Source of the DNA: Aphrophora alni | Taxonomy: Eukaryota > Arthropoda > Insecta > Hemiptera > Aphrophoridae | Assembly (NCBI GenBank): GCA_963513935.1 | Contig: OY740774.1 | Location: forward strand, 85,894,890 to 85,958,889 | Reading direction: 5' to 3' | DNA length: 64,000 nt | Part shown: in pieces, positions 1 to 10,627 of the stretch | How the letters are laid out: each line of letters begins with the position of its first letter | Numbering within the stretch: the first letter of the stretch is position 1 | Notes under the pieces: generated by a model | The model's database searches: none | What the model was told of the DNA's origin: nothing | What the model saw: only the letters and a program-made list of their open reading frames with translations | Program-made: the position numbers and the translations under genes

Positions 1-271
1 TTCCCTTTTAAAGTATTTTGTAACTTTTGTACTTGTAGAATAAAACAGCTGTCACGCTTGTTTCAATCACCCTGTATATACAAGTTACATAAAATTTATA
101 TTAAGTCTTAGAGAAAATCCCATTGACAAATTACAAGATATTTTTGTAACTGTTTGAAACTCAACAAAAATAGTTAGCGAGAGGGTTGTTAAAAAACGGA
201 ATTTAAGAAACAGTTGAAAATTAGCGTTTCATTTGAAGATTTTTTGTACTACAGCTCTTTTATGCGTCGCC
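1..271. other. AT-rich sequence, nothing recognised
   Basis: No coding, RNA or repeat feature could be supported. The phrase 'caccctgtatata' near 68-80 is a common kind of insect repeat remnant, but it is too short to classify. Confidence 0.4.
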
Positions 272-514
272 CATATATTTAACGCTTTACAATGCAGCCA
301 TTCAAAAGTTCATATTTTATTGTTGAATACGAGCATCCGGGTGATCAATATTTATTCTATATTTCAATATCCCAGTCTTACATTTTCGCTGAATCGTTCC
401 GGTATATATCTAGTTACCAACGTAAAGATTTATTATAAAGTGACAATACATAAAATATTGAGGATGTAGTTTTCCGATTAATTATGCATGTGGGTCTGAG
501 GTCAATAGTAATTC

Positions 515-660
515 GTTATTTCGGTAGCTCAGCCATACATCCTCACGTTGTTTAATAGTGTTTGTTAATAAGTAATTTGATTTACAAAAACAAGATAAAG
601 AAAAATTTAATTATAAATCTCGTTGCTAATGATTATTATATGTCCATATTAAATGTTGAG
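515..660 (+). repeat. Family E repeat piece
   Basis: Contains 'ggtagctcagccatacatcc' and 'ataaatctcgttgctaatga'. These phrases recur, reverse-complemented, at 17035-17270 and 54335-54520, and partly at 19078-19185. In several copies the unit is followed by 'tacatcctcaatat'. Class unknown. Confidence 0.5.
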
Positions 661-680
661 CTTGACTTATGAGAAAAACT

Positions 681-898
681 ATACAGTATAACAAACACAC
701 AGAACACAATTCTCATAAAAAAATACGCCTAAGTATCAGACGCGTTTCAACGACAAGGACGTTATAACAACTTATAGTTATAGTTTGATTGGTGTAGCTC
801 GTGTATCACTGAAGAGGACGATCTTGTCGTTGAAACGCGTCTGATACTTAGGCGTATTTTTTTTATGAGAATTGTGTTCTGTGTTTGTTATACTGTAT
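681..898. mobile_element. Long hairpin / foldback element
   Basis: The left arm 681-758 and right arm 823-898 are near-perfect reverse complements, differing mainly by a 2-nt indel in an ACAC tract, around a loop of about 64 nt (759-822). The arms include 'cgcctaagtatcagacgcgt' and its complement. No coding capacity. This is the shape of a MITE or foldback element inserted inside R1. Clear target-site duplications were not found. Confidence 0.75.
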
Positions 899-1375
899 TA
901 TATGTCTAGTAAGTAATCACCAATATTTAGATGTATTATTATATACTGTTTATAATTAATGTGTTTTAGTCTAGCTTACAATTTTTCTTCTATCTTACGC
1001 GTTTAAAAATGTACAAATCGTTGCTGAGTTACCTGCGTTTCCATGTCTTTGTGTTTGCATATTTATACAGAATTTACATTTTAAAACAAGACAATAAATA
1101 TTTCATTTTTTATTACCTTCTATTATAATTGCAGAGCGTTACAGAAAAATGTAAATAGTTTCTCAGTTACGATTTTAATTTGTCATGGTAATAATTTCCT
1201 TCGTTTATTGTTCTGTTTCTATTTATTCTGTTATTATTAGCGTTACCAACATAAAAGAGAAAAATATCCCTCGTAGCGACAAGAATAATAAATTCAGATT
1301 GAATGTTACATTTTAGATGGTTATTATAAGTTAATTTAATTTAACGAGCGAGTCTTGGAGTTTTAAATAATTTTG

Positions 1376-2365
1376 TGTGAATTTTTAAAAATAATGCATT
1401 ATGTTTCTTAATTAAGTATGATGAAATAGAATGAACTAAACCAAATATACATGGTATCTAGAAAGAAGGTTGTCAAACTTTGGGAGATGATTCTGTACAA
1501 CAAAATATTCTGGACTCGTTTTAAAATCCACAACGCCCTACTGTGTGGAACATTTAACAGAACGTATCTGATTTAAAAACCTGTTCACTCAACATTATTT
1601 GTGAATCGATTTGTGTTCTGCATTGAATTGATATCATCTTTGTTTAGAAGGAAGGAGGTAACATTGAACATTAAATAGGTCAGTGGGTGAGAGTACATTG
1701 TAATAGATATTATCTGCACAACTTTATGTTTGTAAAAATATCTGAAATAAATGGCGCATAAACATTGCACAAACTTTCTCACTCACGGAAACTAATTAAA
1801 AACCAACATAATTAGCGAAATTCAGTCAAGTTGTTGTCAATAAAAAAGTTATAATCAACCATGTCCGCCGTTTTTTGTAGAAAAAATTGAAATAAGGGTT
1901 TTAAGTAGCTACTTTTGTGCCATGAATACGTCATCAACATAAACTGTATTAAATAAAATCGAGGTTTTAGTATTGGTAAATCAGGGTTCATTTTATTGTA
2001 TCGTAAATTTTATTTGCACAAGAATTTGGTAATCTGCATAATTCATTAAAATTTGAACTAAATCGGTGTAGTTGATTTTGAGAAATTACGTGTTATAGAA
2101 CAGCTTCGTAGTTTTTAAGGACCGTAGGAAAAACCAAAGACCCTTATAATATTACGCGAGTGTCTCTGTAGTCGCAACCGGTATACACAGACATGACGAT
2201 GAATCCTATATATTTCAAACGTTGTCTTTATATTCTTTGTATTGTCCCACATGTAAAAAAAATATAGCTGTAACAAAAAATAACCTTGGGGTAGTTATTA
2301 TGTGTAGGGTGTTATATAAAACTATAAGTTATTCTGATTACGAATATGTATGTTTAATTAATTTA
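1376..2365. other. AT-rich interval with one family D motif
   Basis: The only recurring element is a family D motif on the minus strand around 1758-1790 ('aacattgcacaaactttctcactcac' on the plus strand). The stretch 2110-2180 resembles 3115-3175 ('accaaagaccnntataatnttacgcgngagtctntgtagt'), an old dispersed repeat. No gene is supported. Confidence 0.4.
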
Positions 2366-2763
2366 CATACATTTTTATCCTTCATCAAAAGTAATCCTTG
2401 ATGTAACTACTACAGCTGTTTCACCTTAACACGAGGCATCTTCAGGCATAACAGGAATACTTTATATACTTACACTACATTTTAGACAGATGTTTAAAAT
2501 TTGAAGATATATTATTATAGTGAAATTACAGTACAAATTAAAAATTTTAGTTTTTGGTTATGACCATACCATTTCACTTTTGTTGCTACTAGTAAATTTC
2601 TCTAACGTGTACTATAATAAATTTAAAATTTATAAATATGTTTGTAAAAAGTGTGTAAGTGTAAGCATTTCTGTGCTATGCCTGAAGAGGTCTCAGATTG
2701 AGGTGAAACGGCTGTAGTAGTTACACCAAGCATTAGTTTTGATGAAGGATATGAAAAGGTATG
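2366..2763. mobile_element. Foldback element with ~85-bp inverted arms and a hammerhead-like motif
   Basis: Arms 2366-2450 (complement) and 2677-2763 align over their full length at roughly 80% by eye. Read inside-out, each arm begins TATGCCTGAAGA, continues through an AGGTGAAAC block, then GCTGTAGTAGTTACA and TTTTGATGAAGGAT. The CTGANGA...GAAAC spacing resembles the conserved core of hammerhead ribozymes. The ~225-bp interior is AT-rich; its 65-aa open frame at 2520-2717 starts at a non-ATG codon and is not a credible gene. The same layout recurs at 30001-30321. Class uncertain; Penelope-like pseudo-LTR derivatives are one possibility. Confidence 0.65.
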
Positions 2764-3985
2764 TTGATTATTTTATTAAAAAGGCTAAAAATCGATGTAA
2801 ATATGTATTTTTATTTGACAAAAACTTTAATATTTTGGCGCTAGAGGAAATATAAAGTACCATATCATGCCTCCTCCTACTAACTTGAAAACAGCTTTAC
2901 TTAAAAATCTGAAAAAAAAAAAAAAAAAACGATATTTGACTTTAAATTAACGTGCATTGCGAAGTTATATATTATAGTTTTTAGTATGAACAATACAACT
3001 CGATTTAACCACACAATGAGAAATGCGTACTGTATAAGTATTTAAAGCTGTTTTTGTGAGAGGTGAGGCAAACAATTCCATAAGAGATGGATTGCCATTT
3101 TATTGGTTTCTCTTTGTTAGGATTCGTAGGCAAAACTAAAGACCAATATAATTTCACGCGGGAGTCTGTAGTTGTACAATTTAAACTGCAGCTTAAAAGG
3201 TTTAGAATTTATAAAGATAACTATCCCTATATTCTAACGGACCCTAAGTCATGCGGTTTTAGTATACGTTTGACCCTTTTATTTATTGAATACTCTAGAA
3301 CCGGCAATTTTGGAGACATGGCGACCATAGGTTATATTTGGGTACTTAGAGAATACGTTTTTGAAAGATTTGAAGGAGTACAGCTGATTTAAAAACTATC
3401 GTTTTTTTTTGTCATGGCAGTTACCTCAAACTTTTGAGTCATTAATACATTGATAAAACAGTTGGTCAAAACATGCTCACACTCTAAATTTGATTAAAAT
3501 CGGTCCAAGCGTCTAGGCAATAGACCATACGATAGTCGGACATTATAAAAATAATACTATTTTAGGCCTATTGTACTTCAAAACGGATATATCTACAAAA
3601 ATCTCGATATAGATTTTGACCCATCATATTACTCTCTTCATACAAGTATAGGTAAGGAAATAATAAAGCATTTTTCTCAATTAAATTACGGCTCACCCTA
3701 TATCAATCTAGTAACATTTTATAGGTTAACCTCGACGCTTGTTTTACCACTCATATAACCAATTATAGAAGCTGTAATAAAAGCGTGGGAAATAATTAAT
3801 TTGCATATTAATTAATTCCCTGTATATCCATTTGTATGTGTATTTGAAAACTGCACGTGGAACAGATTAATTTTTTATTACAAATTCTAACAGGTATTAA
3901 TAATATAAAAGCACAATCTGTTGTAAGGAAATTTTATTTAACATCAAATAATATTTTAGTTGGTTGTTTTCGCAACGTGGTCGAA
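2764..3985. other. Unclassified AT-rich interval with an unrecognised 101-aa frame
   Basis: An ATG-started frame at 3087-3392 (101 aa) matches nothing I recognise. Its first part overlaps sequence repeated at 2110-2180, so it is probably repeat-derived. A poly-A run lies at about 2913-2930. Around 3475-3530, 'tttgattaaaatcggtccaagcg' belongs to family C. Confidence 0.35.
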
Positions 3986-3989
3986 ATAT

Positions 3990-4935
3990 GAATCCAAAGT
4001 CAAAAATACTAGTAGATGAAATTAAAACAACTACTCGTTTCCACTTGAGAATTTTACAGTTTTGAATAACAATAAGCCGTATAAACCGTTAACGTTTGGA
4101 GATAAATCACAAATAAAGTGTCAGCTATGCAAAATGTACAGTTTAGACCAAATTTTCATACATTAACATCTAGTTTAATTAACCTTTTTAGTTTTGCGAA
4201 ATGTGTAATTAATCACAACACAACTTGAATTCCCACAAATAAACACTAAATAAGGTAACCTAAAATAAATTAAAATTGCTGTTATAAATTCTCAAACAAA
4301 CTAACAAAAATAAAACGTATTTGAGAATTAAACCGTTCAATTTTGCGAGATTTAAGTAATCAATCACAACACAAACTAAATCCTCACAAACAAAGTAAGC
4401 CCTATATTAGGTAACCTTAAAATAATTGAAAACAGCTGTTATAAATTCTCAAACAAAGCAACTAAATTGAACGTAGGCCTATTTGAGAATTTAAACTGTT
4501 AAATTTTGCGAGATTTAAGCAATCAATCACAACACAACCTAAATCCTTACAAATAAAGTAAGCACTATATTAGGTAACCATAAAATAATTTAAAACAGCT
4601 GTTATAAATTCTCAAACAAAACAACTAAATAAAACGTATTTGAGAACTTAAACAGTTCAATTTTGCGAGATTTAAGCAATCAATCACAACACAACTTAAA
4701 TACTCACAAATAAAGTAAGAACTATATTAGGTAACCTTAAAATAATTTAAATCAGCTGTTATAAATTCTGAAACAAAACAACTAAATAAAACGTATTTGA
4801 GAATTTAAACTGTTCAATTTTGCGAGATTTAAGCAATCAATCACAACACAACTTAAATACTCACACATGAAGTAAGCCCTATATTAGGTAACCTTAAAAT
4901 AATTTAAAACAGCTGTTATAAATTCTCAAAAAAAA
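3990..4935 (+). repeat. ~157-bp tandem repeat array with internal palindrome
   Basis: The phrase 'ggtaacc' recurs at about 4255, 4411, 4574, 4731 and 4888, giving spacings of 156, 163, 157 and 157. Each unit holds 'caatcacaacacaac', 'cagctgttataaattctc' and an inverted repeat (AAATTCTCAAA ... TTTGAGAATTT) separated by about 20 nt. The first, most diverged unit (about 3990-4250) includes 'aataagccgtataaaccgtt'. A diverged copy in opposite orientation lies at 53870-54230. Confidence 0.85.
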
Positions 4936-5004
4936 AGAAAAGAAAATAGAGGCATGTAATTTACATGATACATTTAAGTTAAGCTAAAAGCAACTTTAAA
5001 CATC

Positions 5005-5435
5005 TGGTTTAAATTCTCAAACAACAAACTAAAACGCAATTGAAAATTTATAACAACTATTTAAGAAACATGTAATTTACCCATAACAGGCTGGTTATAT
5101 AAATGATAAATTTAAGTTAACATAAAATTAATTTAAAACAGTTGTTGTAAATTCTCAAACAAAACAACAAGCTAAAACGAAATTGAAAATTTATAACAAC
5201 TATTTAAGAAACATGTAATTTACCCATAACAGGCTGGTTATATAAATGATAAATTTAAGTTAACACAAAATTAATTTAAAACAGCTGTTGTAAATTCTCA
5301 AACAAAACAACAAGGTAAAACGCAATTATTTAGAATTTATAACAACTGTTTCAGAAACATGTTATTATTTATCCATTACAGGGATGTTATTTAAATGATA
5401 AATTTAAGTTAATCTAAAATTAATTTTTATTTTGA
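5005..5435 (+). repeat. ~141-bp tandem array related to the 157-bp array
   Basis: The phrase 'aaattctcaaac' occurs at 5011, 5149 and 5292 (spacing about 138-143). The units share 'acagctgttgtaaattctcaaac' with the preceding array, then diverge into 'ttaagaaacatgtaatttac' and 'aggctggttatataaatg'. The last unit is more diverged. This looks like an array that changed unit by recombination or amplification. Confidence 0.8.
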
Positions 5436-6201
5436 CCGCCATTTTGAAATTTTCATTTTAATTTTTCGAAAATGTACAAAATAACTTTTTCGGTTTCCTA
5501 ATACCATCAAACACAATTTCAGTAAGTGTAATTTATTGTCAGTCTTTAAAACAATGTATCAAACGACCTATCTGTCCTATTTCACAAAAAAAAAAAAAAA
5601 AAAAAATTTCATGAGAAAGAAGATTTCTGATAACCGTGTTTAACTCACCTAATAACAAAGTTAAAGGGTTTTGCAAGTTTATTTACAGTCATTCTGTAGA
5701 GTTGAAACCGTATTTGGTTTTATTTGATTGAATATAATTTAATTAATTTTTCGATTTAATTTAGTTACATTTTTACCTCCAATAACCATTTGATTGACAG
5801 CATGCTTTAAAAATTAATAGATTTTTAAATTAGTTTTCAGAGAGAAATTCAATTTGCAACTATTTCGTCTCTACTTGAAATGTCTACATTCGACTATCAA
5901 AGCTTAAATTAAAATTTTGTAGAAATCATAAACACTTCAAGTTATATCTGGGGTAGTCTAAATTCGCAATTGGATCTGAAGAAATGGGACTATTATATCG
6001 CCATTTCTTATCAGCGGGTTAGCGTCCCTGTATATTTCTTAGAAAACAAACTGACATCAGACCTTTATTGCATTATTTAGAAGTTGCGAAATAGTCATCA
6101 TTCAAACAGTTTTTTTCTTGATTTGTAACGACTAAAAGCCTCTTAGATATTATAACACTTATAAAGAAAAGGAGAATAAGAACACAAAAATTTAAATTCG
6201 A
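5436..6201. other. AT-rich interval, poly-A run only
   Basis: A homopolymer A run lies at about 5587-5606. No open frame of note and no dispersed family recognised. 'gaccgccattttgaaattttc' near 5435-5460 is a phrase shared with many other decayed repeats in the window. Confidence 0.4.
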
Positions 6202-6577
6202 GTACTCTAATATAGTCAGGTCTGAAAAAAGAACAAGAGTTGGTCAAGAAAAACCTCATAGGAAAGACGAAATAGATTAATCTAATTGAAGACTACATGA
6301 AAAAACGTGTAGATACATTCCGCATCCCTCGGAATTGCCAAACTTGTATTCAGTATAAATGAATTCAGAGGAATAGTTCAAAGACGATGTAGCCACATGT
6401 CATATAACAAGAGCAACAATGTATATCTTAAAGAATTTTTAAATTCATGAACTTTGATTCCAAGGTGTATTGATCAGCTAGATTTCTTGGTCTTACTAAA
6501 GAACATTTTGTACTTTGGGGTTATTTAAAGTAATTGATATTTACGATTATATATATTTTTACCAAGCAACTATTATA
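6202..6577 (+). repeat. Family A repeat (extended copy A1)
   Basis: Carries the family A core: 'tactctaatatagtcaggtc', 'aagaacaagagttggtcaag', 'aggaaagacgaaatag', 'gtgtagatacattccgcatc'. It is nearly identical over about 370 bp to 8501-8871, so these two share a recent duplication beyond the family core. The other copies match only the first ~170 bp. Confidence 0.7.
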
Positions 6578-7240
6578 ATTAAATAATTACCTAAAGTGAA
6601 AATACACGAACTATACTGGGAATTAATCCCCGGACATTTAGCAGTTCAATTCCCAGTTTAGGTAGTATATTATCACTTGAAATAATTATTTAATGAATAA
6701 TACTTGCTTGGTAAAAAAACGTATAAGCGTTAAAAACAATAAAACGTCAAGTAAACAGATTAATATCAACGTCGTTTGTAACGAGGTAGTTGATATAAAA
6801 ACTCAAAATTGTAACAAAACCAAGTCAAGTGAGATGTCTGCTCTCTATGCTGATAATCGACAAGGATAGTTGGTACAGCATTGGCGCGTAAAATCAAAGG
6901 TCCTGGATACAATTCCCAGTCTAGGTTGTATATTTTTCACTTGAAATAATTATTTAATTAATAATACTTGCTTGGTAAAAAAATTTATAAGTTTAAAATC
7001 AATAAATACATACATAAAATCTGCAAGTCGTGTGAACAGATTAATTGCAATGTCGTTTGTAATGGTATTGTTGATATAACAACTAAAGAATTGCAGTAAA
7101 ACAAAGTCAAGTGAGAATCGTACGCCCAATGCTGGGAAGCAACATGGATGATTGGCCCGTAAAGCCAAAGTTACTAGGTTCAATACCTATTTAAAGTCGT
7201 ATAATTGTCACTTGAAATAATTATTTAATTAAAGGAATTA
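6578..7240 (+). mobile_element. Three tandem tRNA-derived SINE-like units (~268 bp each)
   Basis: 'cacttgaaataattatttaa' recurs at 6673, 6938 and 7209, spacing 265 and 271. Upstream of each is a tRNA-like T arm or RNA polymerase III B-box: 'agttcaattccca' (6642-6654), 'ggatacaattccc' (6905-6917) and 'ggttcaatacc' (7178-7188, close to the GGTTCRANNCC consensus). The middle unit also has an A-box-like 'tagttggtacagcattgg' just before, making a degraded tRNA-shaped stretch at about 6866-6930. 'aatacttgcttggtaaaaaa' follows each of the first two. The 77-aa minus-strand frame at 6950-7183 is a shadow. Confidence 0.65.
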
Positions 7241-7999
7241 TTTGAAAATAATCAGCACACTATTGAAGGGCTGAGAGTGAAGATAACGCAATTAGGAACA
7301 AGAAGATATGATTAAAGTAGTTCTCTTTTCAAAAATATTTCACTGAATTTCATAACACTGTTAGTAATTTTTTTTTTTAAATAACAGCTGACGTAACTGT
7401 CACTAATAATCGTAACAGATGGTACAAAATGACTTCCTGCAGGGCTGCAAACATTTTAATAATAAATTATTGTATAAGTCTTGTAAAATGGACTTTTTTC
7501 TCTTGAGATACATTGAAGAATTACAATTTTATAGTCATTTTACTTATACGCTATACGGAGCATAAGTTTGGTAATAGTGAAAATTTCTGTTTTTAACTGA
7601 TCTTCATTTCATGGCCTCATCAGGACAATGAAAAAGAAATTTACGACATGCCGTCGTCGTTGTCTTAGTTACCATTGCAGTATGTAAGCACGATGACGCT
7701 ACAAAAATAAGATAGCTACATGCAATTTTATATAGTCTTCTCATAAACAACCTTATTGACATTCAGAAAAATCAATTTGAAAATTTAAACAAATGGCACG
7801 ATTTAAAACAGTTTTTTTCATCATATTAACATATAACACACTAAATTAGATAACACAATTTCAGATATTAATTCTACATATAATGACTACCAATCCCACC
7901 TCTATAAAATGACAAATATCGAAGTAATTGTCAAAAATGTAATAATAGAACCTAACCTAACCTAGCCACCTAATAAAATGTGATATTCATATACATGTG
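7241..7999. other. Unclassified interval with a minimal hammerhead-like core
   Basis: On the minus strand, 7624-7607 reads CTGATGAGGCCATGAAAT, which contains both conserved hammerhead core blocks but a very short stem II. No flanking complementary stems I or III were found, so this is only a lead. A short run of 'cctaacctaacct' lies at about 7952-7964. No gene recognised. Confidence 0.3.
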
Positions 8000-8212
8000 A
8001 TGCAGGGCCAAGTCACCGAAACGAGTGTAGAGAGTGGATGTTTCTGCACACATACTACGAGGCCTCTAGGTCCGTGGCAGTGACACGAGAGAAGTGAGTG
8101 GTTACTCAATCTACGAGGCTCGTCCGGCCAACATCATGAAGGTAGTGATTTACACAGTTATAAGGTTCAGAAAACCTGTGAAATAACTCATTTAAACTAA
8201 CCTATCCCGCTG
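8000..8212 (+). repeat. Family B repeat, 5' part
   Basis: Contains 'ctacgaggctcgtccgg' and 'ataaggttcagaaaacctgtg', shared with the other B copies. The similar 'cctcgtag' and 'cgttacactcgtgccaccg' phrases at 13115-13210 (minus) suggest the full family unit is longer than the core. Confidence 0.5.
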
Positions 8213-8500
8213 GATAAGATTTCTTGAACTATCAATATAATTTAACATTTCCTATAAGGCCTAACCTAACCTACTCTTGTTCATTAGATTTATAATTTAC
8301 TTTTATTATATAGTATTACGGGGATGGGTACGTACCATGATGGATTTTTTATTCACAATTTAAAAGTTTTTTTAAATCTAGTAATTTAAGAAGAGATTAT
8401 GTTTCCTTTGATAATTTCTTGAGGAACAATGGATATTACTCTCGTCTATAAGAAGGATGTACACATGAGCTGCGTGAATTATTCTTATAAAAGTGAAAGC
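8213..8500 (+). repeat. Direct repeat D1 (contains family B core)
   Basis: Runs from 'ataagatttcttgaactatc' to 'ttcttataaaagtgaaagca' and is repeated almost exactly at 8876-9169. It includes the family B core ending 'gatgggtacgtaccatgatgg' (8325-8345) and a 'ctaacctaacctactc' run. Confidence 0.8.
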
Positions 8501-8871
8501 ATACTCTAATATAGTCAGGTCTGAAAAAAGAACAAGAGTTGGTCAAGTAAAACCTGATAGGAAAGACGAAATAGATGAATCTAATTGAAGACTACATAAA
8601 AAACGTGTAGATACATTCCGCATCCCTCGGAATTGCCAAACCTGTATTCAGTATAAATGAATTCAGAGGAATAGTTCAAAGACGATGTAGCCACATGTCA
8701 TATAACTAGAGCAACAATGCATTTCTTAAAGAATGTTTAAATTCATGAACTTTCCTTCCAGGGTGTTTTGATCAGCTCTGGTCTTATTTTGTACTTGGGG
8801 GTTATTTAAAGTAATTGATATTAATTAATTGATATTTACGATTATACATATTTTTACCAAGCAACTATTAT
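8501..8871 (+). repeat. Family A extended copy A2, between direct repeats D1 and D2
   Basis: Nearly identical to 6202-6577 along its length, through 'tttttaccaagcaactatta'. It abuts D1 and D2 on either side with almost no extra sequence. The arrangement suggests a recent template switch or unequal exchange rather than ordinary insertion. Confidence 0.75.
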
Positions 8872-8875
8872 ATAT

Positions 8876-9169
8876 AAGATTTCTTGAACTATCAATATAA
8901 TTTAACATTTCCTATAAGGCCTAAGCTAATCTACTCTTAAGCATTTGATTTATAATTTACTTTTATTATATTGTATGATTGGGATGGGTACGTACCATGA
9001 TGGTTTTTTAAATTCACAATTTAAAAGTTTTTTTTTTTTAATCTAGTGATTTAAGAAGAGATTATGTTTTCTTTGAACATTTCTTAAGGAACAATGGATA
9101 TTACTCTCGTCTATAAGAAGGATGTACACATGAGCTGCGTGAATTATTCTTATAAAAGTGAAAGCATTC
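8876..9169 (+). repeat. Direct repeat D2
   Basis: Second copy of 8213-8500 with scattered substitutions and a longer poly-T tract (about 9031-9040). After 'aaaagtgaaagca' the sequence departs from that following D1, which fixes the junction. Confidence 0.8.
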
Positions 9170-10620
9170 TAAGCTATAAATCTGATGTTATTGTTTTGGG
9201 AGATATTATTCTCGTGTTGATCATCTTCGGAAGTGATAAATCTTGAGAACAAGAAACTGAGTTTTAAATGAGTTTTTGTGGTTGTGGGAGAAGGGGGACG
9301 AGGCTGAGGAAAGGGTTCGTTTTGTATTTAGGCACCGACGTCGGGGCGCCAGACTTACGTCTTAATAATTTTATGAAGACATCAAGAAACATATAAAGAA
9401 AAATATGTTTTGTGGTCTAATAACATTGGACAGGAATCATTTTATATTCGAGAGAAAGTTTTGTGATGATGAAAAACACTATTTTCCTTTGAAATTAAAT
9501 ATTCTATTTATTTATATAGCTTATGTTTATCGTTATTTGTGTGTAAACAGGCCGTTTCGATAGTATGTTGTCAACTCTATTTATCAAGTGAAAAACCTAA
9601 AGCGTGTAAAGGACGATATGTCTGAATATGTTGGAAAGTAAAGGTAAATTAGTAACATTGGAAAGAAACCTAGACATGAGCTGTCAAATTACCCTTGTTA
9701 TATACATAAATGATCACCCAAAACCCCAAATCCGCAGAACATCAACTGACACAAGAATTTACAAATACTTAGTCAAGTAACCTAAGAGGTTCTCGCAAAC
9801 TTTTATCTAACGGTTATATCGGAGGTGAACATCGTTTTATCCCCTTTTCAAAGTTTAACTTTTGACCTTGTATTCACGTCTTGCAGCGAATTAACCGGAA
9901 ACATATTTTTAATTATCGAATAATTCTTTAAGTTTTTTTTAATTAGGGATTTATAGTTTTTATTATTACAGCCACAAGGGCCTTATTTCTCCAATGGTTT
10001 AGCTGATATGATTGACTCCTTATATTAATATTTTTAGTTATATATTTTACAAATGTATTACCTTTACTTCTACTTAATTAAATGTAAGATTTTCGGAATA
10101 AAATATGTATTTTATCTACTAAACCTAATGACGTTTTTGTGTTTTCTAATTCATATATTTAGAGGACTTTTGTCTGGTCAATATACTGCCTATCACATTC
10201 GCAATTAAAACTGTAAATACAATTTTTTATATCCTGAAAAACATCTTTAGGTTTGGTTTTGACGAGATGTTGCCTAATATTCATTGATTATTGAAAGCAG
10301 TAAATATCTTTTTGTGAAGAGATATAATTGGGATTTATTAAAACATCAGCTGTTATTTTCATAGCTATTTATTTGTTGCAATAGCAACGAGTTTCTTATT
10401 GTTGACTGATTTAAAACACAGGAATTTAAATAGGCGATAAAGGTGGCAGTTTACAATTTATATAATTGATTTTTTTTATTCCATCATGACTTTACCTTTA
10501 TAAACACGCATCGCATTGATTCAGTATTATGAATGTGAACGGAGTTTATCAGCCGGTTGTACTCGCAACGGTTTGAGGGAAGGACTTTAGTAAATTTGAA
10601 ATAACCCGGTCTGTTGTAGC
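9170..10620. other. AT-rich interval, nothing recognised apart from a small GC-rich palindrome
   Basis: The perfect palindrome CCGACGTCGG lies at 9335-9344 in a short GC-richer patch (about 9285-9360). No coding region or known repeat family was identified in the remainder. Confidence 0.35.
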
Positions 10621-10627
10621 GATCAAG

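Larger units (their letters stand above)
272..1375 (+). repeat. Dispersed repeat R1, copy 1, interrupted by other repeat sequence
   Basis: Positions 272-497 and about 960-1375 match, in inverted orientation, 16415-17034 near 16.4-17 kb. Both copies give the same conceptual peptide run (FNALQCS..K..ILLLNTSIRV), which is why a 78-aa open frame appears at 233-469. I read that frame as a repeat shadow, not a gene. About 460 bp (498-955) is absent at the corresponding point of copy 2. It contains a family E piece and a long hairpin. Divergence between copies is substantial, so this is an old family of unknown class. Confidence 0.6.

Noticed and set aside
3087..3392. 101-codon ATG-started frame as a gene
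   Set aside because: It overlaps sequence duplicated at 2.1 kb, shows no recognised domain and has no neighbouring gene structure.
6866..6930. A functional tRNA gene
   Set aside because: Only the T-arm-like part pairs convincingly, and it is one unit of a tandem repeat.
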